NCBI GenBank assembly: GCA_902613655.1
Contig: CACMHR010000013.1
Span: forward strand, 1-19,191
Direction: 5' to 3'
Source: Anoxypelagibacter sp902613655
Lineage (GTDB): Bacteria > Pseudomonadota > Alphaproteobacteria > Pelagibacterales > Pelagibacteraceae
DNA: 19,191 nt
Made by a program: the position numbers and the translations under genes. Numbering within the stretch: the first letter of the stretch is position 1; every line of letters starts with the position of its first letter. This document shows, one piece after another, positions 14,761 through 19,191 of this stretch. The notes below the pieces were generated by a model. The model saw only the letters and a list, made by a program, of their open reading frames with translations. It ran no database searches and was not told where the DNA came from.

Positions 14761-17658
14761 ATGGCCAACGGAAAAAATAACAAAATTTTTGAGAAAACAT
14801 CATTTCTAGGAGCAAATAGTTCTCAGTTTATTGAAGAATTATACGCAGACTATCTTACTAACCCTCAGAATATCCCAAATGAATGGAAGATATTTTTTGA
14901 AGGTCTGAAAGATGAAAAAGATGGAATCATAAAAAATGTAAACGGCCCAAGTTGGGCTAGAAAAAAAAAGATTAAAAATAATTTACAAAATAATTTTGAT
15001 ATCAATAATAACAAAAATGGGAATTTAGAAATCTTTCCTGACAAAGGAGACGTATTAGAAGCAGCAAAAAATTCTGTAAGAGCAAATATGCTAGTGAGAG
15101 CTTTTAGAATTAGAGGACATTTAATCTCAAATCTTGATCCACTTGGTCTTCAAAAAAGAGAAAAACACTCAGAATTAAAACCTGAAAGTTATGGTTTTTT
15201 AGAAAAAGATTTTAATAAAAAAATATTTTTAGATGGAGTTCTTGGTATCCAGTCAGCATCCTTACAAGAAATATTGTCAATTGCAAAAGAAACTTACTGT
15301 GGAAATATAGGATTTGAATTTATGCATATGTCAGATCCTGAGGAAAGAACATGGATTAGAGATAGAATTGAGGGTAAAGAAAAGTCTATCAAATTCACGT
15401 TAAATGGAAAGAAAGCAATTCTAAATAAATTGGTCGAGTCGGAGGGATTTGAGAAATATTTACATGTAAAATTTGTAGGTACAAAAAGATTTGGTTTAGA
15501 TGGTGCTGAGTCATTAATTCCAGCCTTAGAACAAATTATAAAAAGGGGAGGTAACTTAGGAGTTAAAGAAGTTAAAATTGGGATGCCTCATAGAGGGAGA
15601 TTGAATGTGCTTGCCAATATGATGCAAAAACCTTTCAAAGCTATTTTTAAAGAATTTTTTGGTGAAAAAATAACTAAAAAAAAAGATTTTGAAGGAGATG
15701 TAAAATATCATTTGGGAGCGTCGGCAAATAGAGAATTTGATGGAAATTTAGTTCATATAAGTTTAACTGATAACCCATCACATTTAGAAGCAGTTAATCC
15801 AGTTGTTCTGGGACAAGTTAGAGCAAAACAATTTTTTCACAAAGATAAGGAAAGAAAAAAAGTAATACCAGTTTTAATTCACGGAGACGCAGCATTTGCT
15901 GGACAAGGAGTTGTAGCAGAATGTTTCGCTATGTCTGGATTGCCAGGACATAATACTGGTGGAACAATTCATATAATAGTTAATAACCAAATTGGATTTA
16001 CAACAGCACCACGATTCGCAAGGTCATCCCCTTATCCTTCGGACCTAGCAAAAATGGTTCAAGCACCAATATTTCATGTTAATGGAGACGACCCAGAAGC
16101 AGTAGTACACTGCGCAAAAATTGCAACTGAGTTTCGACAAAAGTTCAATAGAGATGTGGTTATAGACATGGTTTGCTACCGAAGATTTGGTCATAATGAA
16201 GGTGATGAGCCAGCATTTACTCAGCCATTGATGTACAAAAAAATAAAAAATCATCCTTCAACCTTAGAAATTTATGGACAAAAATTAATTAAAGAAGGTT
16301 TGGTTACAAAAGAAGAAATTGAAAATAACAAGAAAAAATTTAAAGATTTTTTAAATAAACAGTTTATTGGAGCAAAAGATTACAAAGTCAAAATGAAATG
16401 GTTTGATGGAGTGTGGTCACGCTACAAACCAGAAATAGGAAAAGATAGAAGAGGCGTGACTGGAGTAAATAAAGAAGATCTTAAAGATATTGGAAAAAAA
16501 ATTACACAATTACCGAAAAATTTTAATATTCACAAAACCTTAATTAAAATTTTTGAAAATAAGCAAAAAATGTTTACAGAAGATTATCCAATTGATTGGT
16601 CTACAGCGGAATTGCTTGCATTTGCAACACTTTTAAATGATGGATTCTCTGTAAGATTATCGGGACAAGACTCAGGTAGAGGAACCTTTAGTCAAAGACA
16701 TTCAGTCCTAAGAAATCAGGATAATCATGAGAGATACATTCCCTTGCAACACGTGTCAAAAAAACAGAAGAACTTTGAAGTAATAGATAGTCTTCTTTCT
16801 GAATTGGGTGTTCTTGGTTTTGAGTTTGGTTACTCTCTATCTGAACCAGAGACTCTTGTGCTTTGGGAAGCACAATTTGGCGATTTTGTTAATGGTGCAC
16901 AAGTTGTTATCGACCAATTTATTTCATCAGGAGAGTCTAAATGGTCAAGAGCAAGTGGACTTGTGATGCTTTTACCTCACGGATATGAAGGTCAAGGTCC
17001 TGAACATTCCTCAGGCAGATTGGAAAGATTTTTACAATTATGTGCACAAGAAAATTTGCAAGTAGTAAATTGTACAACACCGGCGAACTATTTTCATGTT
17101 TTAAGGAGACAGATGCATCGAGATTTTAGAAAACCGCTTATAGTCATGACACCTAAGTCACTTTTAAGGCACAAAAAGTGTATATCAAACCTTGAAGATT
17201 TTACAAAAAAAAATTCATTTCACAGAATTTTAGAGGACAGCGCATATTTAAAAGGAAGTAAACTTATTTCTTTAAAAAATGATAAAAAAATTAAAAAAGT
17301 TGTAATGTGTTCAGGCAAAATTTATTTTGACCTGATAGAGCAAAGAGAAAAGGTAAAAAACGATAGCATTGTGTTATTAAGAATTGAGCAACTTTACCCT
17401 TTTCCTGTTAAACAGGTTGGAAAGCAGCTTAAAAGATACAAAAATGCTAAATTTTTTTGGTGTCAAGAGGAGCCAAAAAATATGGGCGCCTGGAATACTG
17501 CGCGACACTATATTGATAGAACTTTAGATATCATTCAAGTAAAAGGCGAAAAGGTCAAGTATGTAGGACGAAATGCTGCCGCATCACCTGCTACAGGGAA
17601 TTTAAATAAACACCTTGCAGAACAAAAAGAAATATTAGAAAAGGTTATGAACAACTAG
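14761..17658 (+). CDS. sucA: 2-oxoglutarate dehydrogenase E1 component
   Basis: SucA is the thiamine-diphosphate-dependent E1 that decarboxylates 2-oxoglutarate and transfers the succinyl group to the lipoyl arm of SucB. The 965-residue protein starts with the E2-contact region TSFLGANSSQFIEELYADYL and PNEWKIFFEGL. It continues with RANMLVRAFRIRGHLISNLDPLG, GMPHRGRLNVLANM (His277), and the ThDP motif GDAAFAGQG (Gly375, Asp376) to VNNQIGFTT (Asn408/Asn409). Then come CYRRFGHNEGDEP and, in the C-terminal domain, GQDSGRGTFSQRHSVL and LLPHGYEGQGPEHSSGRLERFLQL. It is slightly longer than E. coli SucA. The stop abuts the sucB start, so E1 and E2 are coupled. All expected catalytic residues are present, and the substrate assignment is secure from full-length motif agreement. 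Confidence 0.98.
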   Translation: MANGKNNKIFEKTSFLGANSSQFIEELYADYLTNPQNIPNEWKIFFEGLKDEKDGIIKNVNGPSWARKKKIKNNLQNNFDINNNKNGNLEIFPDKGDVLEAAKNSVRANMLVRAFRIRGHLISNLDPLGLQKREKHSELKPESYGFLEKDFNKKIFLDGVLGIQSASLQEILSIAKETYCGNIGFEFMHMSDPEERTWIRDRIEGKEKSIKFTLNGKKAILNKLVESEGFEKYLHVKFVGTKRFGLDGAESLIPALEQIIKRGGNLGVKEVKIGMPHRGRLNVLANMMQKPFKAIFKEFFGEKITKKKDFEGDVKYHLGASANREFDGNLVHISLTDNPSHLEAVNPVVLGQVRAKQFFHKDKERKKVIPVLIHGDAAFAGQGVVAECFAMSGLPGHNTGGTIHIIVNNQIGFTTAPRFARSSPYPSDLAKMVQAPIFHVNGDDPEAVVHCAKIATEFRQKFNRDVVIDMVCYRRFGHNEGDEPAFTQPLMYKKIKNHPSTLEIYGQKLIKEGLVTKEEIENNKKKFKDFLNKQFIGAKDYKVKMKWFDGVWSRYKPEIGKDRRGVTGVNKEDLKDIGKKITQLPKNFNIHKTLIKIFENKQKMFTEDYPIDWSTAELLAFATLLNDGFSVRLSGQDSGRGTFSQRHSVLRNQDNHERYIPLQHVSKKQKNFEVIDSLLSELGVLGFEFGYSLSEPETLVLWEAQFGDFVNGAQVVIDQFISSGESKWSRASGLVMLLPHGYEGQGPEHSSGRLERFLQLCAQENLQVVNCTTPANYFHVLRRQMHRDFRKPLIVMTPKSLLRHKKCISNLEDFTKKNSFHRILEDSAYLKGSKLISLKNDKKIKKVVMCSGKIYFDLIEQREKVKNDSIVLLRIEQLYPFPVKQVGKQLKRYKNAKFFWCQEEPKNMGAWNTARHYIDRTLDIIQVKGEKVKYVGRNAAASPATGNLNKHLAEQKEILEKVMNN

Positions 17659-18984
17659 ATGTCAGAGAAAATAATAGTTCCAGCGTTAGGAGAGTCTGTT
17701 ACTGAGGCTACAGTTTCAAAATGGCTAAAATCAGTAGGAGAAGAAGTAAGTTCCGATGAACCGCTGGTAGAACTTGAAACTGACAAAGTGAATGTTGAAG
17801 TACCATCACCTTCTGACGGTATATTAGAAAAAATTTCAGTAAAAGAGGGAACAACAGTTGAGGTCGGAAGCCTTTTGGGAAGTGTGGGTGCAAGTAATTC
17901 AAAGCCTGTTGTAGAAAAAAAGGAGAAGAAATACACACCACCTCCAAAAAAAGAGAAAAGCATTCCTATTTATGATGAAGAACTAAAAAAAAATGAAGAA
18001 GTTGTCGAACTAATCAAACCAATTTCTAACGGCAAGGAAACACTAGTCTTAAACGAAGAAGAAAAAGGTGAAACTCCATTAATTTTAGATCAAGAACACA
18101 AACCTAAAAAAATAAAAAAAACCCAAATAAAAACAGCCTCACCGTCTGCAAGAAAAATGGCCCAAGACAAAAATATTAATTTAGATCAGATCGAAGGTTC
18201 TGGAAGGAGAGGCATGGTTCTTAAAGAAGATTTGATTAATCTTATGGGCACTAAGCCTGCTCCAAATTTAAAAAAGACAAAAGATGGTCCAGAGGAAAGA
18301 ATTAAAATGACAAGATTAAGATTAACAATAGCCAAAAGATTAAAAGAAGCCCAAAACAATGCTGCAATGCTCACAACTTTCAATGAAGTTGATATGAATA
18401 ATATAATGGAAATACGAAAAAATTACCAAGAAGAGTTTAAGAAAAAATATTCAGTAAAATTAGGTTTTATGTCATTTTTTGTAAAAGCAAGTATTGCTGC
18501 ACTAAAAAACTATCCTGCCATAAATGCCGAAATACAAGATGAGGAAATAGTCTATAAAAATTATTATAATATAAGCTTTGCAGTCGGAACGGATAAAGGT
18601 CTAGTAGTTCCAGTTTTAAGAAATCCAGATGAGATGTCATTTGCAGACATTGAAAAAAATATTTCTAATATTGGTGAGAAAGCTAGAAATGGGAAATTAA
18701 CTATAAATGACTTACAAGGAGGAACTTTTACAATAACAAATGGTGGTATTTATGGTTCAATGCTTTCTACTCCAATACTCAATCCACCGCAGTCCGGGGT
18801 ATTAGGTATGCATAATATAATTGAACGTGCAGTTGTAATAAATAGCGAAATTAAAATTCGACCAATGATGTATTTAGCTTTATCATACGATCATAGAATT
18901 GTTGATGGTAAAGAGGCGGTATCATTTTTAAAAAATATTAAGGACTTTTTAGAGGAACCAAAAAGACTTTTTTTAAACGTATAA
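17659..18984 (+). CDS. sucB: 2-oxoglutarate dehydrogenase E2, dihydrolipoyl succinyltransferase
   Basis: SucB forms the core of the 2-oxoglutarate dehydrogenase complex and passes succinyl from lipoate to CoA. Domains in order in this 441-residue protein: one lipoyl domain (about 1-77) with the lipoylated Lys43 in ELETDKVNVEV; a long charged linker (about 86-159); the E1/E3-binding domain (about 160-197, SPSARKMAQDKNINLDQIEGSG); and the acyltransferase domain (about 212-441) with His412 and Asp416 in SYDHRIVDGKE. Most E2 linkers are Ala/Pro-rich. This one is Lys/Glu-rich and holds two similar segments, ETLVLNEEEKG (127-137) and ETPLILDQEHK (138-148). The start directly follows the sucA stop. 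lpdA begins three bases after its end, completing an E1-E2-E3 set. Confidence 0.97.
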   Translation: MSEKIIVPALGESVTEATVSKWLKSVGEEVSSDEPLVELETDKVNVEVPSPSDGILEKISVKEGTTVEVGSLLGSVGASNSKPVVEKKEKKYTPPPKKEKSIPIYDEELKKNEEVVELIKPISNGKETLVLNEEEKGETPLILDQEHKPKKIKKTQIKTASPSARKMAQDKNINLDQIEGSGRRGMVLKEDLINLMGTKPAPNLKKTKDGPEERIKMTRLRLTIAKRLKEAQNNAAMLTTFNEVDMNNIMEIRKNYQEEFKKKYSVKLGFMSFFVKASIAALKNYPAINAEIQDEEIVYKNYYNISFAVGTDKGLVVPVLRNPDEMSFADIEKNISNIGEKARNGKLTINDLQGGTFTITNGGIYGSMLSTPILNPPQSGVLGMHNIIERAVVINSEIKIRPMMYLALSYDHRIVDGKEAVSFLKNIKDFLEEPKRLFLNV

Positions 18985-18987
18985 AAA

Positions 18988-19191
18988 ATGGAAAATAATT
19001 TTGATTTAATTATTATTGGTGGTGGACCAGGCGGATATGTGTGTGCTATTAGAGCTGCTCAGCTTGGTCTTAAAACTGCTTGTGTTGAATCTAGGGGGAC
19101 TCTAGGGGGGACCTGTTTAAATGTAGGATGTATTCCATCTAAAAGTTTACTTAATTCTTCAGAACTTTTTTCAAAAGCAAAAAATCAATTT
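18988..19191 (+). CDS. lpdA: dihydrolipoyl dehydrogenase (E3), 3' end outside window
   Basis: E3 reoxidises the dihydrolipoyl arm of the 2-oxoglutarate dehydrogenase complex with FAD and NAD. Only the first 68 codons lie in the window. They show the FAD-binding fold start DLIIIGGGPGGYVCAIRAAQLG (Gly11, Gly13, Gly16 region), then VESRGTLGGTCLNVGCIPSKSLL with the redox-active cysteines Cys43 and Cys48. The ATG at 18988 is three bases after the sucB stop and gives a normal N-terminus. There is no evident Shine-Dalgarno. The G-rich stretch at 19090-19111 contains a short direct repeat (TCTAGGGGG twice) within the coding sequence. Other members of the flavin disulfide reductase family share these motifs, but position after sucB points to lipoamide dehydrogenase. 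Confidence 0.95.
   Translation, partial: MENNFDLIIIGGGPGGYVCAIRAAQLGLKTACVESRGTLGGTCLNVGCIPSKSLLNSSELFSKAKNQF

Noticed and set aside
17655..17963. 102-codon open frame on the minus strand opposite the start of sucB
   Set aside because: It lies wholly opposite the lipoyl domain and linker, has a low-complexity Ser/Phe/Thr composition, matches no family I recognise, and is best explained as the complement of real codons.

Overview
The window is a gene-dense, low-GC stretch of chromosome with every recognisable gene on the + strand. Tiny intergenic gaps, AT-rich codon choice, alphaproteobacterial-type protein sequences and the joining of sdh, mdh and suc genes point to a streamlined marine alphaproteobacterium of the SAR11 / Pelagibacterales kind. 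This assignment is an inference from sequence character, not the result of a search.

Layout. 1-1165: the 3' part of trmD (tRNA m1G37 methyltransferase), then rplS (ribosomal protein L19), overlapping at ATGA. 1173-5301: leuC, leuD and leuB (isopropylmalate isomerase and dehydrogenase), then asd (aspartate-semialdehyde dehydrogenase). 5291-8550: sdhC, sdhD, sdhA and sdhB (succinate dehydrogenase, respiratory complex II). 8574-11026: mmsA (CoA-acylating methylmalonate-semialdehyde dehydrogenase) and mdh (malate dehydrogenase). 11093-12688: a multi-pass membrane protein of unknown function that has no obvious place in this pathway. 12690-18984: sucC and sucD (succinyl-CoA synthetase), then sucA and sucB (2-oxoglutarate dehydrogenase E1 and E2). 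18988-19191: the start of lpdA (E3), cut by the window end.

How the genes work together. SucA, SucB and Lpd convert 2-oxoglutarate to succinyl-CoA, SucCD turns that into succinate with NTP formation, SdhABCD oxidises succinate to fumarate and reduces quinone, and Mdh oxidises malate to oxaloacetate. MmsA makes propionyl-CoA, whose carbon enters at succinate or succinyl-CoA. The leu and asd genes serve branched-chain and aspartate-family amino-acid synthesis. The longest gap is 66 bases (11027-11092), and most neighbours overlap or sit within 7 bases, so one or a few long transcripts are likely. Shine-Dalgarno sequences are mostly absent.

The most notable observation is that both membrane anchors of succinate dehydrogenase lack the histidines that normally hold heme b (Gln78 in SdhC and Phe63 in SdhD at the ligand positions; SdhD has no histidine at all), while the quinone-site residues are kept. 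This predicts a heme-free succinate dehydrogenase. Other points of interest are a perfect 9-bp inverted repeat touching the mmsA start codon, the membrane-protein gene inserted between mdh and sucC, and an unusual charged linker in SucB. I found no RNA genes, mobile elements or CRISPR arrays.
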